A stretch of DNA of 62,658 bases from a bacterium (GCA_016125005.1 WGMQ01000052.1:1-62658); one strand, 5' to 3'. Shown: positions 28,150 through 36,244, counted from the stretch's first letter. Made by a program: numbers and translations. Notes: a model not told the origin generated them from the letters alone.

Positions 28150-28324
28150 GGCGCTCTCCTTTCAAATGTTTGGTTTTTCAATCAACGAAGTACTCGTTGG
28201 TTGGTCGGGTTGATGGACCCGATCCAGCATCTTTCCCTGCATTGATCTGGGTGCGAAACATGAACGCAGAATCGCCCAGTCACAACTAAAAAGTTCTCCC
28301 GACCCCTGTAAATTCTGATGATAC

Positions 28325-28343
28325 GATCAGGGAATCCCTGATC
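28325..28343. promoter_or_regulatory. 19-bp perfect interrupted palindrome, probable operator
   Basis: Two 9-bp arms, GATCAGGGA and TCCCTGATC, flank a single A. The site is about 180 bp upstream of the surface-protein start and 280 bp upstream of the AAA+ gene. No T-run follows, so an operator is more likely than a terminator. Confidence 0.5.
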
Positions 28344-28360
28344 TGTGCAGACCCTGCACA
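28344..28360. promoter_or_regulatory. 17-bp inverted repeat abutting the previous palindrome
   Basis: Seven-bp arms TGTGCAG and CTGCACA are separated by ACC. It begins at the base after the 28325-28343 palindrome, so the two could form paired operators or adjoining cruciforms. Confidence 0.4.
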
Positions 28361-28619
28361 ACGCTGGTTGTCGGGTGTGTACTGATTTTCCCAGAGCTTT
28401 AAGCCGATCATCCGGAAGCGGAAAAAATCCAAGAAATAGTTGGCACCCCATTCCCCCGCATCCGTGGCTCGCCGAGCACGCCGGAGTATCCTCGGTCAAA
28501 TCACCGCTTCGGCACAAAACTACGCACCTGCAGACGTTTGACGTTGCGCAGCGGAATGGTTCGGTCTTTTCTCAGTGCGAAACGACGTTGGGACAACTGG
28601 CTAGTCCGGGATCTATCAC

Positions 28620-30083
28620 GTGAAGAATCCAGCGGGTATGACGCTGCTGCCTGGGATTTCATCCCTCACGGCTGCGACCAACGAACTCCTGAAGGCTGCT
28701 GCCATGAACAGCAGTCCGGTCTTTATTTCCGGAGAGGTGGGGACTGAGAAGTCCTTTGCCGCCAAACTCATCCATCAGATGAGCGATCGGGCGATCCGGC
28801 CGCTCAACAAGATCAATGTCTCCTGGAAGCTCCCACCCGACCTTCGCCAGTATTTCGAGGCGTCGAAGGGCGGCACGGTGGTCCTCAACCTCCAGAAAGA
28901 GTTTCCCATCGACATGCAGTACACCCTGGTGGAGCTGGCCTCCCACGGGTCGTTCACGGATCCAATGACCGGTGAACAGGTCGATGCCGACGTGCGCATC
29001 ATCCTGTTGACCAGCCAGACCCTGGACGACTTTGCCGGCCGCAGCGAACTCCTCCCCGAACTGCGCGAGTTGCTCGAGTCGCAGCACATCGTGATTCCGC
29101 CACTTCGCAGCCGCCCGGAGGACATTCCCGCCCTCGTGCGCTATGCCACCACCCGCGCCCGGGAGACCGGTCGTTCCAAGTCCTCCGGCGCCGACCCCCA
29201 AGTGCTTTCGCTTTTCCGCCAATGGGGTTGGCCGGGCAATGCGGAGGACCTGCTCCTCGTCACGGCCCAGGCCGCCATCGCGTGCAAGGCCGAACTGATC
29301 GCGCTCGATGACCTGCCCGAATCATTCCTTCGCCAGGTCCCACCGGAGCTTCTGGAGGCGGCCCGTCAGGTGAGCTCGCCGCGTCCCCATCGGCTCACGT
29401 CCTCGCGCAACACCCCGCTGCCAATCGCCGGCGGCCACGCGGAACAGCAGGCCGCCGAGGACCAGCCGCTCTCCGGCGCCCTCGACTCCAGCGAGCAGGT
29501 CAATACCGCGGCCATGCAGCAGATGCCGACGCCGCTCCCGACCGCGCGCGACACGCAAGCTAGCGATCTGACCGAGGAGGAGAAGAAGCTGCCGCCGAGG
29601 GTTCTCCAGTTGGCGCGCCGCCTCAACGCCCAGTCCCAGGTGCTCTCCCGTCAGCTTTCCGGTCCCCTCGATTCGGGCGGGAGCAAAGCACTGCTTCAGG
29701 ACCTCGCCAAGCACAGCAACGACGCTGAGGCGCTTGAGGCCCTCGAACGCGAATTGGATCGTGGGCTGGAGATGGTCCTCACCATGCGCCGCCAGATGGC
29801 CTTGCTGAACCTGCGCCAGCAGCAGAGCGCCGAAACCATCCGCGACCTCGTGCAGCGCATTTCCGAAGGCCATGCGGAGCGCGGGGAAGACGGCAGCGTT
29901 GTCACCGACGCGAAGCAACTGGCCGAGAGCCTTCAGGCGATGGAGACGATCATCAGCCGCGTTTCCACCGAGGTGCCCATGCTGGGCTCCCACATTCAGG
30001 CCACGCTGAGCGGTCAGGCGAGCGACCAGCCGATCAATCGATCCACCCCCAGCGGCATCTTCCGCCGCAGCGGGAAGAGCTAA
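28620..30083 (+). CDS. Degenerate sigma-54-activator-like AAA+ protein with C-terminal coiled coil
   Basis: This 487-residue protein has residues ~10-230 that align by eye with the AAA+ domain of NtrC-type activators. There is a P-loop-like SGEVGTEKS, then a Walker-B-position segment SKGGTVVLNLQKEF in which the acidic DE is lost. RIILLTSQTLDDFAGRSELLPEL, IPPLRSRPEDIPAL and GWPGNAEDL (in place of WPGNVREL) follow. The GAFTGA loop that contacts sigma-54 is missing, and there is no receiver or helix-turn-helix domain. A Pro/Gln-rich linker (~235-320) leads to a helical, probably coiled-coil region (~330-460). It is therefore unlikely to activate sigma-54 promoters. The start is a GTG; an ATG 18 nt downstream is an alternative. 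Confidence 0.75.
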   Translation: MKNPAGMTLLPGISSLTAATNELLKAAAMNSSPVFISGEVGTEKSFAAKLIHQMSDRAIRPLNKINVSWKLPPDLRQYFEASKGGTVVLNLQKEFPIDMQYTLVELASHGSFTDPMTGEQVDADVRIILLTSQTLDDFAGRSELLPELRELLESQHIVIPPLRSRPEDIPALVRYATTRARETGRSKSSGADPQVLSLFRQWGWPGNAEDLLLVTAQAAIACKAELIALDDLPESFLRQVPPELLEAARQVSSPRPHRLTSSRNTPLPIAGGHAEQQAAEDQPLSGALDSSEQVNTAAMQQMPTPLPTARDTQASDLTEEEKKLPPRVLQLARRLNAQSQVLSRQLSGPLDSGGSKALLQDLAKHSNDAEALEALERELDRGLEMVLTMRRQMALLNLRQQQSAETIRDLVQRISEGHAERGEDGSVVTDAKQLAESLQAMETIISRVSTEVPMLGSHIQATLSGQASDQPINRSTPSGIFRRSGKS

Positions 30084-30087
30084 ACGC

Positions 30088-30576
30088 TCAAGCCTCCGCC
30101 AACTCGCGAATCGAATCCCCTTCGAGGCGCCAGGTGCGCCACTCCTCGAGCGGCCCCGCCCCAATCTTGCGGTACTGGGTCTTGGCCAGTTCGTTCCACT
30201 CCAGGCAGGCCCATTCCATGCGGCCGTAGCCGCGCTCCACGCAGATCTCCGCCAGCCGCCGGAGCAGCGCTCCACCGATGCCGCGCTTGCGGTGCTCGGG
30301 CATCACGAACAGGTCCTCCAAGTACATGCCCGGGCGGCAAAGCCACGTTGAGAAGCTCTGGAAGAAGAGCGCGAAGGCCACGGGCTGGTCGCCGTCGAGA
30401 GCCATGAGCACCTCCGCCGCCGGGCGGTCGCCGAAGATCTGCTGCCGAACGGTCTCTGCGGTTGCAAAGCACTTTTCCGGCGCCTTCTCATAGAGTGCCA
30501 GGCCGTAGATCAGGTCCGCGATGAATTGTTCGTCACCAAGCTGGGCGGGACGAATGGTGATGGGAGAGTCAGTCAT
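30088..30576 (-). CDS. GNAT-family N-acetyltransferase
   Basis: This is a 162-residue acetyl-CoA-dependent acetyltransferase. The acetyl-CoA-binding motif A is MYLEDLFVMPEHRKRGIGGALLRRLAEI; the C-terminal YRKIGAGPLEEWRTWRL strand is also typical. The general pattern resembles the diamine (SSAT-like) acetyltransferase subgroup, but the substrate cannot be fixed. Its ATG overlaps the stop of the upstream pseudopilin-like gene (TAATG), so the two are translationally coupled. It converges with the AAA+ gene, whose stop lies only 4 bp away. Confidence 0.85.
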   Translation of the reverse strand: MTDSPITIRPAQLGDEQFIADLIYGLALYEKAPEKCFATAETVRQQIFGDRPAAEVLMALDGDQPVAFALFFQSFSTWLCRPGMYLEDLFVMPEHRKRGIGGALLRRLAEICVERGYGRMEWACLEWNELAKTQYRKIGAGPLEEWRTWRLEGDSIRELAEA

Positions 30577-31001
30577 TAGAATGCCTTGAGGATATGGTCG
30601 TCGGCGTCGTCGGTCGTGTGGTTGTTGCTGATGGAGCACTTGGCCATGACGGTGGTCGAGCCGATGTTGTAGGTTCCGCCACTCGGGCAGGCGGGGCGCT
30701 GCTTGCCGAGGTGCGGCGTCAGCTCGGCCCAGGTCACGTCGGCCTTGGTGAGCCCGCTGGCGGCAGCCGCCTTGCGCTTGGCCAGTTCAATCCGCCTCAG
30801 GTTTTCCCGGCAGGTTGCCGCGCGACTGCGCGCCTGGGCGGGCGATTCGCTCGGACCGGAGGGCATCAGGCCCCGCGTCGCGGAGTTGACCTCATAGCCG
30901 ACGCGCGAGCGCCAGTAACCGAAGTCGAGGATGCCCAAATAGAACGCACCGGCCAGTAGGATGACTCCGATCGCGATGATTGCGAACATGCCTCGGGACA
31001 T
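30576..31001 (-). CDS. Membrane-anchored pseudopilin-like protein
   Basis: This 141-residue protein has one N-terminal TM helix (residues ~5-25) and a periplasmic domain. The pattern is C-x2-NLRRIELAKRKAA, then WAELTPHLGKQRPACPSGGTYNIG and a final KCS. That C-terminal pattern is found on type II secretion/type IV pilin-like proteins of PVC-type bacteria. The usual prepilin cleavage motif (Gly before Phe-Thr-Leu-x-Glu) is absent, so it is probably anchored by an ordinary signal anchor rather than processed. It is coupled to the GNAT gene. The role is unknown; a pilus-derived scaffold or assay-like secreted sensor is conceivable. Confidence 0.72.
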   Translation of the reverse strand: MSRGMFAIIAIGVILLAGAFYLGILDFGYWRSRVGYEVNSATRGLMPSGPSESPAQARSRAATCRENLRRIELAKRKAAAASGLTKADVTWAELTPHLGKQRPACPSGGTYNIGSTTVMAKCSISNNHTTDDADDHILKAF

Positions 31002-31026
31002 GCGATCGGTGCTCCTTTTTCCGGGA

Positions 31027-31443
31027 TCAGATAAGACGCTTCATTCCCGCGTCGACCGGTGCCAGCTCGGCCTCTGCTTCGATCATGATGCGGGCGCCGT
31101 AGGGGAGCGATGCCACCTGCACCACGGTGCGCGCCGGGGGGACGAAGAAGAAGAACTCCTTGCTGACTTTATCGACCGCCGGATAGTCGCGCAAATCGAC
31201 GAAATAAAGGCGCGTCATCATGACGTTGGAGAGCTGACCCGCGCACGCCTGCATGACGTTCGTCAGGTACTTGAACACGGCCTTTGCCTGCTCCGTCACG
31301 TCGTTGCTCACAAGGCGTCCCGTGGCCGGATCGATGGGGAGCTGGCCGCTGATGAAGATGCGGTTGCCGAACTTCAGCACCTGCGCAAAATGGCCGAAGG
31401 GCGGGGGCGCGTCCTCGACAAAAATCGATACTCTCTCAGGCAT
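31027..31443 (-). CDS. ridA: RidA/YjgF family protein
   Basis: This 138-residue protein belongs to a family of cytosolic trimers that hydrolyse reactive enamine/imine intermediates from PLP enzymes. Visible family features are FGNRIFISGQLPIDPATGRLV, the long helix TEQAKAVFKYLTNVMQACA, the RTVVQVASLPYGARIMIEAEAEL block containing the conserved Arg, and a C-terminal glutamate. The ATG at 31443 has GGGAG upstream. The broader Rid superfamily has members that lack the deaminase activity; the conserved Arg is present here. It shares direction with the pseudopilin-like gene 25 bp downstream. Confidence 0.9.
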   Translation of the reverse strand: MPERVSIFVEDAPPPFGHFAQVLKFGNRIFISGQLPIDPATGRLVSNDVTEQAKAVFKYLTNVMQACAGQLSNVMMTRLYFVDLRDYPAVDKVSKEFFFFVPPARTVVQVASLPYGARIMIEAEAELAPVDAGMKRLI

Positions 31444-31630
31444 GACCGCATTCTCCCGCGTCAGGTTTTCCGCTTCCGGTCGACAAGAAACCACCGCCCC
31501 GCGATCGGATCAAGCGAAGAGCGACGCGACGCAATAGACCGTACAATTGCGTGGCGCCAACACTTCTGACTGGACACCCCAAGCGCTTTCACTTTCAATG
31601 CGGGGTTAACGATTGAAAGGAACTCAAGTC

Positions 31631-32743
31631 ATGGCTACCCGTCTGTCCCGCGAACTGATCCGCCAACTGCCGAAGGTCGACCTCCACTGCCACCTCGACG
31701 GTTCGCTCCGCGTGGAAACCATCCTCGAATTGGCGAAGGAACGGAAGGTCCGCCTTCCAACCGAAGACTCCGCGAAACTCCGTCGCCTGCTGGTGCAGGA
31801 CAATGCCGCCAGCCTGGTCGAATACCTGAAGGCATTCGACGTGACGCTGAGCGTGATGCAGGACTACGACGCTCTCAAGCGTGTCGCCTATGAGTTGGTG
31901 GCCGATGCCGCCGCGGAAAACCTGGTCTATCTCGAGGTTCGTTACGCACCGATCCTGCATCAGCGCGAGGGAATGCGCCTGGCCGACATCGTCGAGGCGG
32001 TGCTGGACGGGCTTCGTCAGGGCGAGCGCGAGTTCGGCGTCCGCTGGGGCCTCATCATCTGCGGCATGCGCATGTCCGAGCCCAAGTACACGCTGCTGAT
32101 GGCGGAGCTTTGCGTTATGTACAAGCACCGTGGCGTCGTGGCGTTCGACCTGGCCGGTGCCGAAGCGAACTATCCCGCTGCCGCCCATAAGGAAGCCTTC
32201 GACCTGATCCTCAAGAACAACGTGAACATCACGATTCACGCCGGCGAAGCCTACGGTCCCGAATCGATCCGCCAGGCGCTGCACGATTGCGGCGCCCACC
32301 GATTGGGCCACGCGGTGCGGCTCAAGGAGGACGGCGACCTGCTGAATTACTGCGCCGATCACCGCATCCCGCTGGAGATCAACCTTACGTCGAACCTCCA
32401 GACGGGCGCCGTGAAGGACCTCAAGTTCCACCCGCTCCGCATGTACTATGACTTCGGCCTGCGCTGCTGCATCTGCACCGACAACCGTCTCATCAGCGGC
32501 ACAACAGTGACTGAGGAGCTTTACCGCGCGCACACCGAGCTGGGCTTCACGCTGGAAGAGATCAAGGACCTGATCGTCTACGCGTTGAAGTCGGCGTTCC
32601 TTCATCATCGCGAGAAGGTGCAGCTCATTCAGGAGACGCTACGCCGCCTGAAGCAGATCCGGTTGCCGGACGAACCGAAGGTGACGGGCGCCGCCGTGGC
32701 GGACATCCCCACCGAGGAGTTCACCAAGTCGCACGGCGGTTGA
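31631..32743 (+). CDS. add: Adenosine deaminase family protein
   Basis: This 370-residue metal-dependent amidohydrolase deaminates adenosine (or a close analogue) to inosine in purine salvage. Metal ligands and motifs are visible: VDLHCHLDGS near residue 17, LEVRYAPILH, the HAGEAYGPESI metal/catalytic loop, HRLGHAVRL, INLTSNLQTG and the final CTDNRLIS. The last motif has TDN where many enzymes have TDDP; this variant is known in other bacterial ADA proteins. The ATG has AAAGGA about 9 nt upstream. Related enzymes act on 6-aminodeoxyfutalosine or adenine, so substrate is probable rather than certain. A strong hairpin follows the stop. Confidence 0.88.
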   Translation: MATRLSRELIRQLPKVDLHCHLDGSLRVETILELAKERKVRLPTEDSAKLRRLLVQDNAASLVEYLKAFDVTLSVMQDYDALKRVAYELVADAAAENLVYLEVRYAPILHQREGMRLADIVEAVLDGLRQGEREFGVRWGLIICGMRMSEPKYTLLMAELCVMYKHRGVVAFDLAGAEANYPAAAHKEAFDLILKNNVNITIHAGEAYGPESIRQALHDCGAHRLGHAVRLKEDGDLLNYCADHRIPLEINLTSNLQTGAVKDLKFHPLRMYYDFGLRCCICTDNRLISGTTVTEELYRAHTELGFTLEEIKDLIVYALKSAFLHHREKVQLIQETLRRLKQIRLPDEPKVTGAAVADIPTEEFTKSHGG

Positions 32744-32752
32744 GAAGTCGCA

Positions 32753-33811
32753 TCAGAGCCCGGAAGCGGGATGATCAGCGGGTCGTGGCTCCGGGTTGGT
32801 CGGAGCCACGACCTTTGTGATTCCGCTGTTGCTGTTGAGGGCACGCACGTACTGGGCGGCGCGCTGTGTATAGACAACCGGGTACTCCCCCGGATGATTG
32901 CGCTCCGCCGCGCCCCACCAGGTGAACATCAGATAGCGCCCCCAGAAGGCGCGTTCATAGGCCTGGCTCAGGCTCATCTTCAGCAGACCCACGCCCAGCA
33001 GGCCGCCAAGCGCCGCCAGGTGCCACATGGGGTTCGGATTCATCTCCATGATGTCCGATCCAAGTGAATTGGAGAAGTTGCCGCTCGTGAAAAAGCCGAG
33101 TGCAATCCCCCCGAAGATCATCAGCACCAGAAAAAACGCGCCCGTGATGGCAGAGCCCAGCAGCGTGAGCGCCGTCACGAATCCGAGGATCTGGATGAAC
33201 ATCAGCACGGCCCGCTTGATCAGGTTCAGCCCCGGGAGCGCCGTGATGGCAAACATCCAGTGGGCAAGGCGCATGGTCTCGAGGTGGAACCACGCCAGCA
33301 CCACCAACGTCGGCAGCCACAGCGGCAGTGCGATGGGGAGCATGACGATGAACTTCTCCTCCGGCATCCCGACCCCGAGTGTATAGACGTGCATCAGCAG
33401 GTCGCTCAGCGCCAGCAGCAGTATGCATTTCCACCAGACGCCCAGGCTTCCCGCGAAGAGCACATTGCCAACGACAGCGGGGGAGAGCGGGGTCGTGGTG
33501 AGCTCGCAGAGGAAATCCTGGTCGCGGCGCCAGCGCGACGCTGCATTCCAGCCCGCCAGCCAGCCGAAGAAGAAAACCAGATAGTCGAAGAAGATGATGC
33601 GTGCGATCAGCAGCGGCCATCCCGCAATGCCCAGCGTCGCCGTGTACGCGAAGTTTACTCCCATCAGGAGCAGCGTGATTGCCAGCGGGAAGAACCAGTT
33701 GGTGAGGCGGCGATTTGCTGCGGAGACAGCAACCTCCACAGCGGCCGCTTCTTCGCCGAAGCCGGGCCGAATCCCGTTCACCTTGTGCGAGAGCCAGCGG
33801 CGAAGCCCCAC
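32753..33811 (-). CDS. Polytopic membrane protein, possibly ABC-2-permease-like
   Basis: This 352-residue inner-membrane protein has about six to eight hydrophobic segments. A cytosolic segment RRDQDFLCELTTTPLSPAVVGNVLFAGS resembles the 'ELLLTPLSP' stretch of ABC-2-type permeases and Gly-rich export components, but no ATPase is adjacent. The GTG start at 33811 lies four bases after the methyltransferase stop and has AAGGG 6 nt upstream; longer frames overlap the methyltransferase and were rejected. The last ~20 codons coincide with a strong hairpin that probably ends the convergent adenosine deaminase transcript. The function is unknown. Confidence 0.72.
   Translation of the reverse strand: MGLRRWLSHKVNGIRPGFGEEAAAVEVAVSAANRRLTNWFFPLAITLLLMGVNFAYTATLGIAGWPLLIARIIFFDYLVFFFGWLAGWNAASRWRRDQDFLCELTTTPLSPAVVGNVLFAGSLGVWWKCILLLALSDLLMHVYTLGVGMPEEKFIVMLPIALPLWLPTLVVLAWFHLETMRLAHWMFAITALPGLNLIKRAVLMFIQILGFVTALTLLGSAITGAFFLVLMIFGGIALGFFTSGNFSNSLGSDIMEMNPNPMWHLAALGGLLGVGLLKMSLSQAYERAFWGRYLMFTWWGAAERNHPGEYPVVYTQRAAQYVRALNSNSGITKVVAPTNPEPRPADHPASGL
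32781..32813 (+). terminator. Terminator of the adenosine deaminase gene, inside the convergent coding sequence
   Basis: A perfect 13-bp stem (GGTCGTGGCTCCG / CGGAGCCACGACC) with a GGTTGGT loop is followed by TTTGTG on the plus strand, 37 nt past the deaminase stop. It lies within the last codons of the opposing membrane-protein gene. Confidence 0.75.
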
Positions 33812-33813
33812 GA

Positions 33814-34551
33814 TCAGCCCTTCATGCCGCCGAATGCGGCGAAGACGGAGTTGGCGTGCAGTACATCCAGGGTGACGAAGCCCGCCGCCCGCATGGCATC
33901 GAGCTGGAAGACCACGGGGCGAGGCGTGTCCTCGCGGTCGATGTAGGCCATGACCTGCTCCCGGTATTCGGGGCCGCGGAACTGCTCCAGATACTCCGCA
34001 TAGCGGCGCCAAGCCGCCGTGCGTGCACCCGAGCCCTGCATGTCGACCAGATCGGCCACCCAAAGCGAACCGCCCGGGGCCAGCAGGTTGTATAGCTTTC
34101 TATACGTCGCGAGCCATTCGTCGTCGGTGCGCAGGTGATGCAGCACCATCGCGGCGACGATGATGTCGACGCTTCCCGGCTCACCGTGAAAGTCCCGGAT
34201 GTCCTGCTGCACTTTGCGGACACTGGAGGCGCCCGCCGCCAGCAGGCGGCTTTCTGCGCGGTCAAGCATGGGACCGCTCAGGTCCAGCGCCGTGACGTGG
34301 AGACCCGGCAACTGCTCCAGCAGCTTCAATGTATAGTTCCCGGCCCCGCACCCGACGTCCAAAACGCGGGAAGCGGCGGGCGTTGTGCGCGCCGCCGCTT
34401 CCGTCACCAGACTCAACATCAGGGGAGAATCGACGCTCGCCGACTGCCCCGTCTCCAGATTGGAGAACCGCTCGACGTCACCGTCGAACCGCTTGCGGAT
34501 CTCGTCCACCGAGCTCTTGTTCGCGGGATCGGTCCGCAGCGGCACTGCCAT
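33814..34551 (-). CDS. Class I SAM-dependent methyltransferase
   Basis: This is a 245-residue cytosolic Rossmann-fold methyltransferase. Motif I is VLDVGCGAGNYTLKLL, motif II LHVTALDLSGPML, and the post-motifs VDIIVAAMVLHHLRTDDEW and LAPGGSLWVADLVD complete the SAM-binding core. The N-terminus (RFDGDVERFSNLETGQSASVDSPLML) and overall pattern recall the CmoA/UbiE-like group, but the acceptor cannot be named. The ATG follows GAGG. It is directly upstream of the membrane protein (4-base gap), so they are probably one operon. Confidence 0.87.
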   Translation of the reverse strand: MAVPLRTDPANKSSVDEIRKRFDGDVERFSNLETGQSASVDSPLMLSLVTEAAARTTPAASRVLDVGCGAGNYTLKLLEQLPGLHVTALDLSGPMLDRAESRLLAAGASSVRKVQQDIRDFHGEPGSVDIIVAAMVLHHLRTDDEWLATYRKLYNLLAPGGSLWVADLVDMQGSGARTAAWRRYAEYLEQFRGPEYREQVMAYIDREDTPRPVVFQLDAMRAAGFVTLDVLHANSVFAAFGGMKG

Positions 34552-34577
34552 CGGAAGAACCTCGATGGGACTTGGGA

Positions 34578-35192
34578 TTACTTCCAGCCGTTGAAGTAGG
34601 GGAGGTTCCCGGCGGTCGCGGCGATCTGCCCCTTGGCGGCGAGCAGTTCGGCGGTCGAGTCCCAGGTGCCCTTCAGGAACGCCTCGTGCGGGCCGTCGGC
34701 GATGTGGCAGCTCACGGTCACGGAACCGGCGGTGACCTGACCCTTCGCCACGTCGACAACGACTTCCGCGGAGGGGTTTGCCTCCACGGCGGCCATCAGC
34801 TTCTCGATGTCGCCCTCGGACACGGTCATGCAGGGGACGCCGAGGGTGACGCAGTTGCCGAAGAAGATCTCGGCGAAGCTCTCCCCAACGATGGCCTTGA
34901 TGCCGTTGCCCCAGCGCATGATCGCCTGCGGGGCGTGCTCGCGCGAGGAGCCGCAGCCGAAGTTCTTGTTCACGAGCAGGACCGTGGCTTGGGCGTACTT
35001 GGCCTCGTCGAAGCTGTGGGTCTGGCCCTTGGCCTTGAGCTGGGCGCGGTCGTCCTCGAAGGCATGGGCACCGAGGTCATCGAAGGTCACGCAGCGAAGG
35101 AACCGGGCCGGAATGATGCGGTCGGTGTCGATATCGTTGCCGCGGACCGGGATGGCTTTGCCCGCGATTCGGCTGCGCTTCAGATCTTCCAT
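34578..35192 (-). CDS. leuD: 3-isopropylmalate dehydratase small subunit
   Basis: This 204-residue subunit joins LeuC to isomerise 2- to 3-isopropylmalate in leucine synthesis. It shows the swivel-domain motifs GNDIDTDRIIPARFL, VLLVNKNFGCGSSREHAP and AEIFFGNCVTLGVP. The ATG at 35192 has AGGAG 9 nt upstream. The large subunit gene is not next to it, which is uncommon. The homoaconitase/methylmalate-type small subunit is very similar, so the precise substrate rests on genomic context elsewhere. The gene is followed within 26 bp by the methyltransferase gene in the same direction. Confidence 0.92.
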   Translation of the reverse strand: MEDLKRSRIAGKAIPVRGNDIDTDRIIPARFLRCVTFDDLGAHAFEDDRAQLKAKGQTHSFDEAKYAQATVLLVNKNFGCGSSREHAPQAIMRWGNGIKAIVGESFAEIFFGNCVTLGVPCMTVSEGDIEKLMAAVEANPSAEVVVDVAKGQVTAGSVTVSCHIADGPHEAFLKGTWDSTAELLAAKGQIAATAGNLPYFNGWK

Positions 35193-35891
35193 CGTTGCTT
35201 GCTCCTGTGGTGCGGCCCTTTGGCCGGTCAAAATGCGGGCAAAGTGTCCTCTGCCTCATGGCCGCAAGGCAAGGGCTTGTTGCCCTCCGATGGCGATCGG
35301 GGAGCATCTCTCCGCCATTCCCAGCATGGAGGCAGGCTCGGTCATGGCAGACTTTGGTCCCGGCAGGGACCCAAACAATCCCAGCCCCACCCATTCATGG
35401 TGGGGAGACCGTGCGGACCTGGATCGGACCCCGGTAGTGGGTCCGACAAGATACCGCGTCCGAGGTCCTCGATCCCCCGCCTGTCCGACCCCTCCCGGGA
35501 CTGCCCCGCCTCCCCGACCAGTACAGCGGAAGGGAGTTCGAATCATCCAAGTACCGCGGCAAGGCCTACGTCCGGCACCGAGGAGAAGATCGCACGGGAA
35601 CAACGTCAAGATGTGCGCGGCGATCAAGGCGCATCTCGGCGCCATTCACACCTTCCAGGTCGGCTAGGTCCCTGCCGGGACTACTCCCACCTTCCTCCGT
35701 TCATGTGCCAGCGATTGTGGCAGTGGGTTGCCCAAACCACCAAGTAAAGCAGAAAACGACATCAGAATCACCCCGGGGGAATCTTAGTCGTTGACAGCCC
35801 GCGGGCGATGCCTAGTCTCCTCCATCTCCGCAGGGGCATCTGAAGAGCCTCCTGCCCGACCGTTTTGTCTCCAAGGAATCAAGGAATACCC
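35193..35891. other. 700-bp non-coding stretch with a cluster of hairpins and inverted repeat ends
   Basis: No convincing gene is visible. Stem-loops lie at 35353-35375 (GGTCCC-GGCA-GGGACC with a flanking TTT/AAA pair), 35385-35405 (CCCCACC / GGTGGGG) and 35424-35446 (TCGGACCC / GGGTCCGA). At 35667-35682, GGTCCC-TGCC-GGGAC is the reverse complement of the first hairpin, so a shared 15-bp sequence bounds about 330 bp in inverted orientation. Short frames such as KYRGKAYVRHRGEDR occur between them but have no clear start or ribosome site. A structured RNA, a MITE-like element or a decayed gene are all possible. Confidence 0.5.
35791..35818 (+). promoter_or_regulatory. Candidate sigma-70 promoter of rpsN
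   Basis: TTGACA is followed after 16 nt by TAGTCT, which retains the key T, A and T of the -10 box. It ends 73 nt before the rpsN start. Confidence 0.5.
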
Positions 35892-36197
35892 ATGGCAAAG
35901 ACCAGCATGATTGCCCGCAACGAGAAGCGCAAGCGCCTCGCCATCAAGTTCGATGCGCGTCGTCAGGAGTACAAGAAGACCCTGATCAACCCCGAGGCCA
36001 GCGCCGAGGACGTCAACGCGGCATTTGAGAAGCTCTGCAAGCTGCCCCGCAATGCCTCGAAGACTCGCTACCGCAATCGTTGCAAGACGACCGGCCGCGG
36101 CCGCGCCGTCTATCGCAAGTTCGGCCTGTGCCGCAATGAGATCCGTCGCTTGGCCCACATGGGCCAGATCGTCGGACTCACCAAGGCCAGCTGGTAA
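35892..36197 (+). CDS. rpsN: 30S ribosomal protein S14 (zinc-independent long form)
   Basis: This 101-residue protein of the 30S head is the long type of S14. It begins [17 protein letters not shown] and ends [16 protein letters not shown]. The core [25 protein letters not shown] contains only two isolated cysteines and no paired CxxC motifs, so it is the zinc-independent form. S14 is usually encoded in the spc ribosomal cluster; here it stands alone with its own promoter and terminator. That may mean a second S14 exists elsewhere, or that the gene has moved. The ATG has AAGGAAT upstream. Confidence 0.95.
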   Translation: MAKTSMIARNEKRKRLAIKFDARRQEYKKTLINPEASAEDVNAAFEKLCKLPRNASKTRYRNRCKTTGRGRAVYRKFGLCRNEIRRLAHMGQIVGLTKASW

Positions 36198-36244
36198 CAC
36201 ACAGGGGGCGCAAGCCCTCTCATCAGCCCCAAACAGCTTGAACA

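Larger units (their letters stand above)
28150..28619. other. Divergent regulatory region with three inverted repeats
   Basis: These 470 bp separate the surface-protein gene from the divergent degenerate AAA+ gene and contain no gene. CAACGA-AGTAC-TCGTTG lies at 28183-28199 in the surface-protein leader. GATCAGGGA-A-TCCCTGATC (28325-28343) is immediately followed by TGTGCAG-ACC-CTGCACA (28344-28360). These are typical operator geometries. Promoter boxes are not clear. Confidence 0.5.

Noticed and set aside
28440..28465. TGGCAC in the surface-protein/AAA+ gap as a sigma-54 -24 box
   Set aside because: The required GC element at -12 is at the wrong distance.
35538..35560. TTCGAATC resembling a tRNA T-loop
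   Set aside because: The flanking five-base arms do not pair, and no anticodon or acceptor stem could be found upstream. A similar TTCGAATC near 18078 also fails.
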